This document shows, one piece after another, positions 25,294-32,780 of a DNA stretch of 39,674 nt. Every line of letters starts with the position of its first letter. Within the stretch, counting starts at the first letter, position 1. The stretch spans positions 1 to 39,674 of the forward strand of contig CAMWNI010000017.1 in the NCBI GenBank assembly GCA_947175545.1. Reading direction: 5' to 3'. The translations under genes were made by a program, and so were the position numbers. This DNA comes from an uncultured Porphyromonadaceae bacterium. GTDB lineage: Bacteria > Bacteroidota > Bacteroidia > Bacteroidales > Muribaculaceae. The notes under the pieces are model-generated. The model had not been told where the DNA came from and did no database searches. It saw nothing but the letters and a program-made list of their open reading frames with translations.

Positions 25294-26349
25294 TTATCCA
25301 AGGTCCTGGCGGTTGTAGATGACTCTCCAGTCCAGCACGATGATTGAAACCGAAATCCATTGTTGATTCTCGTCGAGAATGAACGTCATTGAGAATTCGT
25401 CCTGACGGTCAAGATACTCCTCCGCGTCCATCGAACCGAAGGCATGACTGCGAATCATCAGGGCATAGTCCTGAATCGGAATCGAGAAGAGAACTTTGCC
25501 TGTGTCGCGCTTGCGCACGGTCAGCGTTGTGCGGTTGTCCGGGTGCAGACGGCTGGTTGTCAGTTCGGCAAGCACTACGTCGATGCGGCCGTTGCCGTCG
25601 GCGCGGTTTTTCGGGTCGGTGATATAGTCGGTTGAGCCTTCGGTGGTGTTCCAGGGGTGGTACATGACGTGGCCCTGTTCCCGGTCCGGGTGCATTGTGT
25701 TGTCGTGGTTGAGGTGAGCGTTGCGGTCAGTAATTTCAAAAATGAAATCATCGGCCTTTAGCTCGCTTGACGCATTCTGCTGCTGGAGCATGATGCGGAT
25801 GGTGTTGGTGTCCTTTGTCAGGTTGATTTTGTGGCGCGCGGGCGCTGAGGGAGAAGAGTAGGGAAGAGTCAGGTGGACCAGCGAGTGATAGAGATGTTCG
25901 AGACGCTTGGCGCTGTGGCCGAGGGTCGACGGCGCGTCCGGAGAGTCCGGATGCGAATCGTCAGTATTGAGCAGGCAGGTGAAATCCGTCAGTTTGCTCC
26001 GGCCGATTTCGGCGTCGGCAATGGTGAAATGGGAGTCATAGTCGCCGCCCCAGACGAGGAAGTCATATTCGCCGGGCTGCATGCGGACTTCGAGCGTTTT
26101 GCCGTCCGGTCCCATTTCTGACTGACTGGCTCGCCGAGCGTAGACCAGGGTTCCTGACCGGTCGAAGCCAAGAAGCGTTATTGATTTCACTTCGGCAGTG
26201 AACGCGTCGGCGAATTTCAGGTTGCGGTCATATGAAAACTCGAACACGTTGACGGAATCCACACAGTCACTGTCGTCATTGATGAGTCCACATGAGGTGA
26301 AGCCCAGTGCGACGATAGCGGCAAAAAGTGCAAGTTTGATTTTCATCAT
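25294..26349 (-). CDS. FimB/Mfa2-family fimbrial anchor subunit
   Basis: Lipoprotein of 351 residues in the FimB/Mfa2 family, which anchors the fimbrial base to the outer membrane and limits fimbrial length. The start is ATG 26349 (MMKIKLALF), giving a lipobox at Cys20 (GFTSC); the longer frame is rejected since it runs through the intergenic hairpin. Family features seen are the early DDSDCV motif, NVFEFSYDRNLKFADAF, the MQPGEYDFLVWGGDY strand pair typical of the family, HLYHSLVHLTLPY, and the closing ISVSIIVLDWRVI strand. There is no SRA site, consistent with an anchor that stays lipidated. It follows mfa1 after 205 nt that holds a strong hairpin. Confidence 0.88.
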   Translation of the reverse strand: MMKIKLALFAAIVALGFTSCGLINDDSDCVDSVNVFEFSYDRNLKFADAFTAEVKSITLLGFDRSGTLVYARRASQSEMGPDGKTLEVRMQPGEYDFLVWGGDYDSHFTIADAEIGRSKLTDFTCLLNTDDSHPDSPDAPSTLGHSAKRLEHLYHSLVHLTLPYSSPSAPARHKINLTKDTNTIRIMLQQQNASSELKADDFIFEITDRNAHLNHDNTMHPDREQGHVMYHPWNTTEGSTDYITDPKNRADGNGRIDVVLAELTTSRLHPDNRTTLTVRKRDTGKVLFSIPIQDYALMIRSHAFGSMDAEEYLDRQDEFSMTFILDENQQWISVSIIVLDWRVIYNRQDLG

Positions 26350-26505
26350 CAATCGGTTAAAAACGGGATAATGTCTTGTTTGTTTGTTGTTTTCAGAGAA
26401 GAGGCTGTTGGCGGGAGAGATCATTTCGCGTTGAAAAAAGTGGCAAAAAGAGAGAAAATGGGTTGAGAAGAGCGCAGGTTTAGCCAAGTTTGGAGGGGGA
26501 AGAGA

Positions 26506-26537
26506 GGAGAGAGGATCCGGTTCTGAATCCTCTCTCC
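26506..26537 (-). promoter_or_regulatory. Strong intercistronic hairpin after the major fimbrial subunit
   Basis: GGAGAGAGGAT pairs with ATCCTCTCTCC over 11 bp around a 10-nt loop, 17 nt after the mfa1 stop. On the minus strand it is followed by TCTCTTCCCCC, not a run of T, so it is more likely a processing or stability element than a full terminator. Confidence 0.65.
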
Positions 26538-26554
26538 CGCTCTTGAAAGGGGAA

Positions 26555-28327
26555 TTACTGGAGGTTGATATTGTTGTTGACAACGCGCCAGTTAAGAATG
26601 TGCAGTTTAGCGGCTACGTAGGTGTCAGACTTTTCGGGGTTTTCTACGCGAGTAGTGATGTTAGTGTTCGGGACAGAAGTGCCGAGACCGAAAAAGTCCT
26701 GGATATCGTAGGTGTAAGCGGTGTTGCGGATAACGCCATACATGGTGGTGCCGGGTTGGCGTGCGGGGTTAGTGGTCTCCCTAGTGTTAGTGATATCGTT
26801 GGAGATGTTCACGATATAGTAACCCATGCCGTTGGTCCAGCATTGAGCAGCGGGAACAGACATAAGGTTGGCTTGGGAGTTGTGGAGATTCTCAGTTATG
26901 TTCTTGTTGAACTCCTTCGAGTCGCTGGTGGAGTAGAACTTAACCATGTAGTTGTTGTTTTCTTGGACACGTGCATAGGCAACACCTTGGTTGTTTGCCA
27001 AACCACGGGAAAGTACGTTGCAGAGCGCTTCGGGGGTGTAGTACATACCGCCCCAGTACATGAAGGTGCTGGGTTCAACGTCAGCGGGTACGGTTTCGGA
27101 GGCGTTTTCGTCTACTAAGTAGAACTTCACGCCAACAAGAACCTTGGTTGCGTAGCAGCGTGCAAAGTTCACGTTGCCGCGAAGGGCGCTAACGCCTGAA
27201 GTTCCGTTGCCGACAAGGAAGGGGTCAGCAGTGTTGCCGAGAGTGTAGATGGTTTCGCCGGCTTGGTGGTCAAGATCAGCGGGGGTAAAGTCCTGAACTG
27301 AACGGACAGAACTGGTAGAGGCCCAGAAAGAGCGAACACCAACGTTGAAGTCAGACGCTTTTGCGAAGTACGTTGATTCCTGTCGGCCTTGGAGGAGGTG
27401 CTTGATGCCGAACGTCTGGGTTGCAACTGTGTTGATGTCCCAGCCGGTCGGAACTGCGAGGACTTTCTTTGCGTCGCTCAGAACTACTTCGCCATCTTTG
27501 AGTTCGTTAATCTGGATTTTGAGATAGTCGGTCGCATTTTCCTTAACGAATTTGCAGGTGGGCAGAGTTGAAACGGAAACCTTTGCAGCAAGGCGTTCAA
27601 TGTAGATGTCCACAGGATTCTTAAGTGCGTTTTCAGCTTTGTCTGCAAGGTTGTTATTTGTAATATCAGACCAGCAGATAACGTTGGTGCCGTCCCACCA
27701 GGTAGAGCTGGTCATGATGAAGTTTTCCTTTTTCTTTGTCTCATCATTTTCTGACCATACTGTCTCATGCAGGGGTGCATTGCTATTTGAGCCGGTATTA
27801 TGGTCAAGAAGTTGAGCGATGGTTTTGTCAGCATACTTGGTTCTGATGGTTTCGTCGTCGACGTTGGCAACGCAGATTACGCGGGCGGGAATCTGACCTT
27901 CGTAACTGCCTGTACCGTTACCGAGAATCAGAACTGCTTGAGTCTCGGATTGACTGTTTGCGCCTTTATTGTCAACCAAATCAGGGGTGATTTTAACGGG
28001 TTTAACCCAGTTGGTTGCCACTTGATCATTCTCCTGAACATCGCCGTTGATGTTGGTGCCGGTCATTGCGAAGGGCTGGCCGTTCATGTCGAAGAAAAGG
28101 AAGTGGAGCTGATCAATTTTGTTTTCGTTTTCAGAGCCTTCTGCATAACCCAGGGAGCCGATTGCGCGGCTGCCGGTGGTTTCGGCGTTTTTGATAGAGA
28201 TGCCGATGTATTTACCGGCAACGGATCCGTTGTTTGCTCCTGAGCCGGCGGATACTTGAGGCTCGTTGTCACAGGCAGTCATGGCAAGTGCCATCAGAGC
28301 TGCGCCGAGGATGGGTAATTTTTTCAT
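26555..28327 (-). CDS. Mfa1-family fimbrial major subunit
   Basis: Major fimbrillin of a type V pilus, 590 residues. Exported as a lipoprotein (MALAMTACDN, Cys19). The N-domain shows KYIGISIKN, the SRA site at Arg54 (TGSRAIG) where an Arg-specific protease could cut to release the lipidated N-peptide, and KIDQLHFLFFDMNGQPF. The middle has VDIYIERLAAKVSVST, a core strand in Mfa1-like proteins. The C-domain has the FMYWGGMYYTPEALCNVL segment and ends with YVAAKLHILNWRVVNNNINLQ, typical of the Mfa1 C-terminal strand. It is the third gene of the operon and is followed by the hairpin and the anchor gene. The size fits Mfa1. Confidence 0.9.
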   Translation of the reverse strand: MKKLPILGAALMALAMTACDNEPQVSAGSGANNGSVAGKYIGISIKNAETTGSRAIGSLGYAEGSENENKIDQLHFLFFDMNGQPFAMTGTNINGDVQENDQVATNWVKPVKITPDLVDNKGANSQSETQAVLILGNGTGSYEGQIPARVICVANVDDETIRTKYADKTIAQLLDHNTGSNSNAPLHETVWSENDETKKKENFIMTSSTWWDGTNVICWSDITNNNLADKAENALKNPVDIYIERLAAKVSVSTLPTCKFVKENATDYLKIQINELKDGEVVLSDAKKVLAVPTGWDINTVATQTFGIKHLLQGRQESTYFAKASDFNVGVRSFWASTSSVRSVQDFTPADLDHQAGETIYTLGNTADPFLVGNGTSGVSALRGNVNFARCYATKVLVGVKFYLVDENASETVPADVEPSTFMYWGGMYYTPEALCNVLSRGLANNQGVAYARVQENNNYMVKFYSTSDSKEFNKNITENLHNSQANLMSVPAAQCWTNGMGYYIVNISNDITNTRETTNPARQPGTTMYGVIRNTAYTYDIQDFFGLGTSVPNTNITTRVENPEKSDTYVAAKLHILNWRVVNNNINLQ

Positions 28328-28363
28328 TGTGTTTAGGTTTAATTGATAATAAATGATTTGTGT

Positions 28364-29782
28364 TTAATTGACTTGTTTGAGTGCGGGAATCTGTTCAAGC
28401 AGCGACTCGGCCTTGTCATAGCCGGCCTCTTTTGCCTTATTGAGGAAGAATTCCGCGCGGGTGTAGTCCTTAAGGGCCATTGCGAGCAGGCCGCGGGTAT
28501 AGACCGCAGCGGGTGACTGGCCGGCATGCTTGAGGAAACTGTCGGCCGCCGCATAATCGCCGCGCTTGATTGCTATGGAAGCCGCGTTGAGGTTTGCCGC
28601 CTCGTTTTTCGGGTCATAATAGGCTGCCATGGTGAGGATTTCAGCGTAGCGCGGGTCTTCGGGGTCAAGGGTCTTGGCGGCCAGGAAGAATTCGGATGCG
28701 GTCAGCTTCGAAGGATTCTTTTCGATGACGGCGAATACTTCCTCGGGCGAGGTGAATGAGCGCACGGTGTATTCAATTCGATAGTCCGTATGGCGTAGCG
28801 TTGGATAGATTTCCTGAAGCAGGCGCTGATAGGCTTCGGGGTAGTCCGTGCGGAGTTTGCGGTCGCGGGCATCAGGTTCAAGACTTGAATCGTTGATGAT
28901 TTCGAGAAGGCCGCCACGATACGGAATCGTGAGGTCTGCTTCGACGGCTGCGCGCAGGCCCTCCCAGTCTTCCGGCTCATAGGCCGTCAGGATGAATCCC
29001 GGCTGGAAATTATAGCGTTGTTCAACCCAGCGGCGAAGTGCTTCCGTACGGCCTTCGGCCAGACGGCGGTTGTTGGCATACGAGCCTTCAGGCGATGCGA
29101 AACCTTTGACGGCGATTGACGTGATTGTGATGTCGGGATCATCTTTGACGGCGTCAATTGAGTCGGTAATGGCCTTGAGTTCAGCGCTGTTTGAGCGGAA
29201 GTCGGTCAGCAATTCGGTGCGGTTGACGGGAAATTCGACGTTTGCGCGTCCGGAGGCTGCGCGAACTTTCTCAACGGCTTCAACCGGCACTTCGAACACG
29301 ATGGCTCCGGCGGGGTCAAACTCAGGCATGAACCATTCCGTGCCTTCAATCAGGCGGGTCGACTTCAGGCAGTCGGCACAGCCGTAGGTGTCGATGCGCA
29401 GGGCCGGACGTGCGCCGTTGAGCGCGGGCGTGAATTCAAGCGGGGTTGACGTGAACACGTAGTTTCCCGGATGGTTTTCAGTGTTGAAACAGGTTGCAGG
29501 CAGTGTTTCGCGGAGGCGCTCGGCGTGGATGCGGCGTTTGCGGCCGTAGACGCCAATTGAGGGGAACTTGATTGAGTCGCCGGACTGGGCGATAATCATC
29601 GGGGTCAGCAGTGCAGAGGAGTTGGACTTCAGGCCGAGGGCGTTGAGGTCAATGTCCATTGTGGCGGTCATGCGGCCGCCGTTAACCGTGAGGTGCGAAG
29701 AGTTTACGGGCGCTTCCTGGGCGGAGATGCCGGAAGCGGCAATCAGCATGAGTGTGGCTGAGAGTATCGTTTTGCTGTTCAT
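28364..29782 (-). CDS. DUF3868 / OmpA-like / TPR outer-membrane protein
   Basis: Exported protein of 472 residues, signal peptide 1-21 (ending GISAQ). Residues about 25-165 match the DUF3868 beta-domain (VNGGRMTATMDIDLNALGLKSN, GVYGRKRRIHAERL, a CADC pair). About 190-290 is an OmpA-like fold (ITSIAVKGFASPEGSYANNR, RRLAEGRTEALRRWV), and the C-terminal 80 residues are TPR-like (DPKNEAANLNAASIAIKRGDY, GLLAMALKDYTRAEFFLNKA). Proteins with this order are standard neighbours of Mfa-type fimbriae and probably act at the outer membrane in assembly or anchoring to peptidoglycan. It is 7 nt downstream of the DUF3575 gene. Confidence 0.88.
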   Translation of the reverse strand: MNSKTILSATLMLIAASGISAQEAPVNSSHLTVNGGRMTATMDIDLNALGLKSNSSALLTPMIIAQSGDSIKFPSIGVYGRKRRIHAERLRETLPATCFNTENHPGNYVFTSTPLEFTPALNGARPALRIDTYGCADCLKSTRLIEGTEWFMPEFDPAGAIVFEVPVEAVEKVRAASGRANVEFPVNRTELLTDFRSNSAELKAITDSIDAVKDDPDITITSIAVKGFASPEGSYANNRRLAEGRTEALRRWVEQRYNFQPGFILTAYEPEDWEGLRAAVEADLTIPYRGGLLEIINDSSLEPDARDRKLRTDYPEAYQRLLQEIYPTLRHTDYRIEYTVRSFTSPEEVFAVIEKNPSKLTASEFFLAAKTLDPEDPRYAEILTMAAYYDPKNEAANLNAASIAIKRGDYAAADSFLKHAGQSPAAVYTRGLLAMALKDYTRAEFFLNKAKEAGYDKAESLLEQIPALKQVN

Positions 29783-29789
29783 TGTTCAA

Positions 29790-30377
29790 TCAGAAAACAT
29801 AGACCAGCGACAAAGCTGCCTTGGTCGGTCCAACGTAGTTGCGGTTATGGTTTGATTCGACTTCGCGTCCGCAGTCTTTGCATTCGAAGCGGTCATAGCG
29901 GGTAAAGACGTAGCCGACGGCAATTTCGGCTTCGAGGTTCCAGTGGCGTCCGAGAACCCACTGATAGCCGTAGCCGACGCCGACTCCGGCAAACCAGCCC
30001 TGATAGCGGTTGGCGGCAAGGTCTGACGACTTGATGCCCCAGAGACCGCCGTCGGTCCATGAGCCGATGTTGTATTGTCCGCCGACAAGATGGGCGGCAA
30101 GGAAATGGCCGTCCAGGGCCTGACAGAACCAATAGCGGGCTTCAGGCTGAACAAGCCAGTGTTTCCAGCGCGCGCCGTCGCGCATGTTCCATGCGTTGAG
30201 GTTGGCGCTGAGATCAACGCTCCATTTCGGGGCAACGGCCTGCTCAAATCCGAGATTGACTGTTGCCGTTGCATCGTAGAGAAGGTTTGTTTTTAGTGCG
30301 GTTTCGCGACCGTTCAGTCCTTGTGAGGCAAGGAGGCTAACGGAGATACTCGCAAATATGATTCGCAACGTTCGCAT
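29790..30377 (-). CDS. DUF3575 outer-membrane protein, first gene of the fimbrial operon
   Basis: Small exported barrel protein of 195 residues. Signal peptide 1-23; the mature part begins with ALKTNLLYDATATVNLGFE, the DUF3575 hallmark, followed by WNMRDGARWKHWLVQPEARYW, VGGQYNIGSW and a closing strand pair with a CKDC motif (DRFECKDCGRE). In Bacteroidales this family often opens fimbrial loci and is thought to form an outer-membrane component, with the DUF3868 protein. A promoter lies about 105 nt upstream. Confidence 0.88.
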   Translation of the reverse strand: MRTLRIIFASISVSLLASQGLNGRETALKTNLLYDATATVNLGFEQAVAPKWSVDLSANLNAWNMRDGARWKHWLVQPEARYWFCQALDGHFLAAHLVGGQYNIGSWTDGGLWGIKSSDLAANRYQGWFAGVGVGYGYQWVLGRHWNLEAEIAVGYVFTRYDRFECKDCGREVESNHNRNYVGPTKAALSLVYVF

Positions 30378-30452
30378 CTGCTAAAGCGGATAAGATGGTT
30401 TAGATTTAAATTAATAGAATTAATAGATCTGTACTTATGTGGAAAAATCATA

Positions 30453-30477
30453 GAATGGAATATAATTAGCTCCATTC
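30453..30477 (-). promoter_or_regulatory. 5'-end hairpin of the fimbrial mRNA
   Basis: GAATGGA and TCCATTC (7 bp, 11-nt loop) would form a stem at the very start of the transcript from the promoter at 30484-30515. It could stabilise the message. Confidence 0.4.
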
Positions 30478-30483
30478 GGGCGA

Positions 30484-30515
30484 CAAAGATATAGATAATT
30501 TCTCTCTTAAATAAA
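30484..30515 (-). promoter_or_regulatory. Promoter of the fimbrial operon
   Basis: Minus strand: TTTA at 30515-30512, 20-nt spacer, then TATCTTTG at 30491-30484. The start is expected near 30478, with a leader of about 100 nt. A G10 tract begins 26 nt upstream of the -33 element. Confidence 0.7.
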
Positions 30516-30540
30516 GTTTAGAATGTTAAATAATGTTAAC

Positions 30541-30550
30541 GGGGGGGGGG
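30541..30550. repeat. G10 homopolymer upstream of the fimbrial promoter
   Basis: Ten G in a row on the plus strand (C10 on the transcribed side), between AAC and TATTTTT. It lies between the fimbrial promoter and the terminator of the Spy-like gene. Such tracts slip during replication. Confidence 0.9.
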
Positions 30551-30572
30551 TATTTTTCTTGTTTTTTTCACG

Positions 30573-30605
30573 AAAAAACAGCGTTCCCGACACTCGGGAA
30601 CGCTG
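30573..30605 (-). terminator. Terminator after the Spy-like gene
   Basis: CAGCGTTCCCGA and TCGGGAACGCTG form a perfect 12-bp stem with a 3-nt loop; on the minus strand it is followed by TTTTTT. It sits 46 nt past the stop codon of the Spy-like gene. Confidence 0.9.
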
Positions 30606-30650
30606 CGGATAAAGGGGTTGTTTATATAGGTAATTGTAAGAAGAGAGGAG

Positions 30651-31145
30651 TTATTTCCTTTCAACTTTTTTTGCGGGTTCAAGCTTTGCTGCCTTTACCT
30701 GACGGGGAGCGCGGTCGCCCATTCTTTTCATGTCTTTTTTGATGCCGTTGTCAGTACGTGTCGCAAGGTTTTCAAGATACTGGACATACTGTTCGTGAGT
30801 CAGGACTGCCTTTACTTTCTCAAGGTATTCCTTGCGGGCATTCCGGCGGGCTTCTTTCTTGGCTTCCTTCTTGGCCTGCCGGTCTTTGGCGGCGGCCTGG
30901 CACTTGCCGGCCTGCTCCTGTCGGATGGCCTTGAGCTGTTCCTTCTGGGCGTCGGTCAGGTTAAGTCCTTCGAATGCACATGCGCGCTTGGCGGGGACGG
31001 GTTTGTCACACTTTTGGCCTGCTTTTGCGCAACACTGTTCGGATGTCACACACTCTTTGTTATCGCAGGCCTTTTTGTCGGTCTGGGCCATTGCCACTGA
31101 AACGGTCATGGCAACGAACGCCATTGCAATCATTAATTTCTTCAT
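30651..31145 (-). CDS. Cys-rich Spy/CpxP-like periplasmic protein
   Basis: Small exported protein of 164 residues: signal peptide 1-20 (AFVAMTVSVAMAQ). The segment 25-60 is cysteine-rich (CDNKEC, EQCCAKAGQKC, RACAF), about seven Cys in all. From 61 on it is helical and very basic, with LNLTDAQKEQLKAIRQEQ, the LTxxQ-type motif of Spy/CpxP-like proteins, then RKEYLEKVKAVLTHEQYVQYLEN as the second motif copy. The family includes periplasmic chaperones and metal-stress proteins. The Cys cluster suggests metal binding, which is inference. It lies 77 nt downstream of rlmD and ends in a strong terminator. Confidence 0.75.
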   Translation of the reverse strand: MKKLMIAMAFVAMTVSVAMAQTDKKACDNKECVTSEQCCAKAGQKCDKPVPAKRACAFEGLNLTDAQKEQLKAIRQEQAGKCQAAAKDRQAKKEAKKEARRNARKEYLEKVKAVLTHEQYVQYLENLATRTDNGIKKDMKRMGDRAPRQVKAAKLEPAKKVERK

Positions 31146-31222
31146 ACGCTTTTTTTGTTTGTTTTTCTGTTTACGAAACTAAGACGCTTGACCGGGGCAA
31201 TAGTTTAACGTGTTAACATCTT

Positions 31223-32635
31223 TTAACGTCGACGCAGCGCAACGACGTTTTCAATGTGGGCCGTGTGGGGGAACATGTCAACGGGACGCACAGCTGTGAT
31301 TTCATACTTGGCGTCGAGCAGCTGAAGGTCGCGCGCCTGAGTGGCCGGATTGCAGCTGACGTAGACAATGCGCTCAGGCTCGGCGCGCAGAATCACGTCA
31401 ATGACGTCCTGGTGCATGCCGGCGCGCGGCGGGTCGACAATCATTACGTCCGGGCGCCCGTGGCTCCCGATAAACTCGTCGTTGAGAACATCCTTCATGT
31501 CGCCGGCATAGAAGAGGGTGTTCGTGATTCCGTTGACCTCGGAGTTGACCTTGGCGTCTTCGATTGCTTCAGGGACATACTCAATGCCGATAACACGGCG
31601 GGCGCGCCGGGCCACGAAGTTGGCAATCGTGCCGGTGCCGGTATAGAGGTCATAGACCAGTTCGTCGCCCTTCAGGTCGGCAAGTTCGCGCGCCACGGAG
31701 TAGAGCCGCAGGGCCTGGGCGGAGTTGGTCTGATAGAACGATTTCGGACCGACACGGAACTTCAGGCCCTCCATCTCCTCGACAATATAGGGCGCGCCGC
31801 TGAAGGTGTGTACCTCCAGGTCTCCGAATGTGTCGTTGGCTTTGAGATTGATTACGTAGAGGAGCGACGTTATGCGGTTGCCGAACTTGTCGGCAATCGC
31901 CTGCATGACCTTCCGGATGTTTTCGGGATTATCTTCGCCGAAACTCATCAGGGCCATGACCTCGCCTGTGGAGGCCGTGCGGATCATCAGTGTGCGCAGC
32001 AGGCCCTGATTGGCGCGCAGGTCATAGAAACTCAGGTCGTTTTCCTTGCCGAACTCCTTGACAAAGTTGCGCAGTTCGTTGCCGATGCCGGCGTCCTGAA
32101 GGTGACAGTAGTCAATAGGCAGGACCTTGTCAAACGCGCCGGGTATGTGGAATCCCGCAGCGCGGCGGTCGTCGAACACTTCGCCTGACTGCATCTGCTC
32201 GGGCGTCAGCCAGAGTTTGTTCGAGAAGGTATACTCCATTTTGTTGCGATAGTCCCAGATTGACTCCGAGCCGAGCGCCGGAGCAACTTCCGGGTGGGGA
32301 ACCTTGGCTATGCGGTCCAGGCAGTCAACAACCTGCCGGCGCTTATATTCCAGCTGCTTCTCGTAAGGCAGATGCTGCCAACGGCAGCCCCCGCACAGAC
32401 CAAAGTGTGCGCAACGCGGCTCCAGGCGGATTGGAGACGCCTTTTCGAGCCGTTCAATACGCCCTTCGGCATAAGAATGTTTCTTGCGTGTCAGCCTTAC
32501 CGTCGCTACGTCGCCGGGCGCACCGTAAGGGATAAACACGACCATGTTGTCAACTCGTGCAATCGCATTGCCCTCGGCGGCAACCGACTCTATCTCAACG
32601 CCCTCAAGAACGGGCAATTCCTTTTTCTTTCTCAT
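31223..32635 (-). CDS. rlmD: 23S rRNA (uracil-C5)-methyltransferase, RlmD/RumA type
   Basis: SAM-dependent methyltransferase of 470 residues making 5-methyluridine in rRNA. A TRAM RNA-binding domain occupies about 8-65. Iron-sulfur ligands are Cys75, Cys81 and Cys84 (CAHFGLCGGC) and Cys177 (DYCHL). The catalytic domain has the SAM motif DLYTGTGT (329-336), DPPRAG (401-406), the nucleophile Cys428 in YVSCNPAT, and the ending DMFPHTAHIENVVAL. All key residues are present. RlmD and RlmC/TrmA relatives are similar, so the exact target uridine is inferred. Its promoter is back to back with that of the beta-galactosidase. Confidence 0.93.
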   Translation of the reverse strand: MRKKKELPVLEGVEIESVAAEGNAIARVDNMVVFIPYGAPGDVATVRLTRKKHSYAEGRIERLEKASPIRLEPRCAHFGLCGGCRWQHLPYEKQLEYKRRQVVDCLDRIAKVPHPEVAPALGSESIWDYRNKMEYTFSNKLWLTPEQMQSGEVFDDRRAAGFHIPGAFDKVLPIDYCHLQDAGIGNELRNFVKEFGKENDLSFYDLRANQGLLRTLMIRTASTGEVMALMSFGEDNPENIRKVMQAIADKFGNRITSLLYVINLKANDTFGDLEVHTFSGAPYIVEEMEGLKFRVGPKSFYQTNSAQALRLYSVARELADLKGDELVYDLYTGTGTIANFVARRARRVIGIEYVPEAIEDAKVNSEVNGITNTLFYAGDMKDVLNDEFIGSHGRPDVMIVDPPRAGMHQDVIDVILRAEPERIVYVSCNPATQARDLQLLDAKYEITAVRPVDMFPHTAHIENVVALRRR

Positions 32636-32656
32636 ATTTTCGGGTAAGTTCTGCTA

Positions 32657-32688
32657 CAAAGTTAATGCAAATGTAGATTCCGGGCAAA
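32657..32688 (-). promoter_or_regulatory. Promoter of rlmD
   Basis: Minus strand: TTTG at 32688-32685, 20-nt spacer, TAACTTTG at 32664-32657. The start is near 32651, about 15 nt before the ATG. Confidence 0.8.
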
Positions 32689-32693
32689 TTTAT

Positions 32694-32724
32694 TTTAAAT
32701 TCATAATTATATTCCGTATATTTG
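32694..32724 (+). promoter_or_regulatory. Promoter of the beta-galactosidase
   Basis: TTTA at 32694-32697, a 19-nt spacer, then TATATTTG at 32717-32724. The start is near 32730, about 50 nt before the ATG at 32781. Confidence 0.65.
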
Positions 32725-32780
32725 CACCATATAATAGATTAATCATAATTTCTTAAATCAGTATCACTTCAATCACTCCA

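Noticed and set aside
30378-30650. Invertible promoter flanked by inverted repeats for the fimbrial operon
   Set aside because: No matching inverted repeats long enough for a site-specific invertase flank the promoter; only a 7-bp stem in the leader.
30533-30742. Plus-strand open frame reading through the G10 tract
   Set aside because: It runs through a strong terminator and into the end of the Spy-like gene in antisense; not a plausible gene, so the G10 tract is judged promoter-proximal, not coding.
31256-32188. 310-codon open frame on the plus strand opposite rlmD
   Set aside because: Shadow of a clear methyltransferase gene; no signal, domain or promoter of its own.
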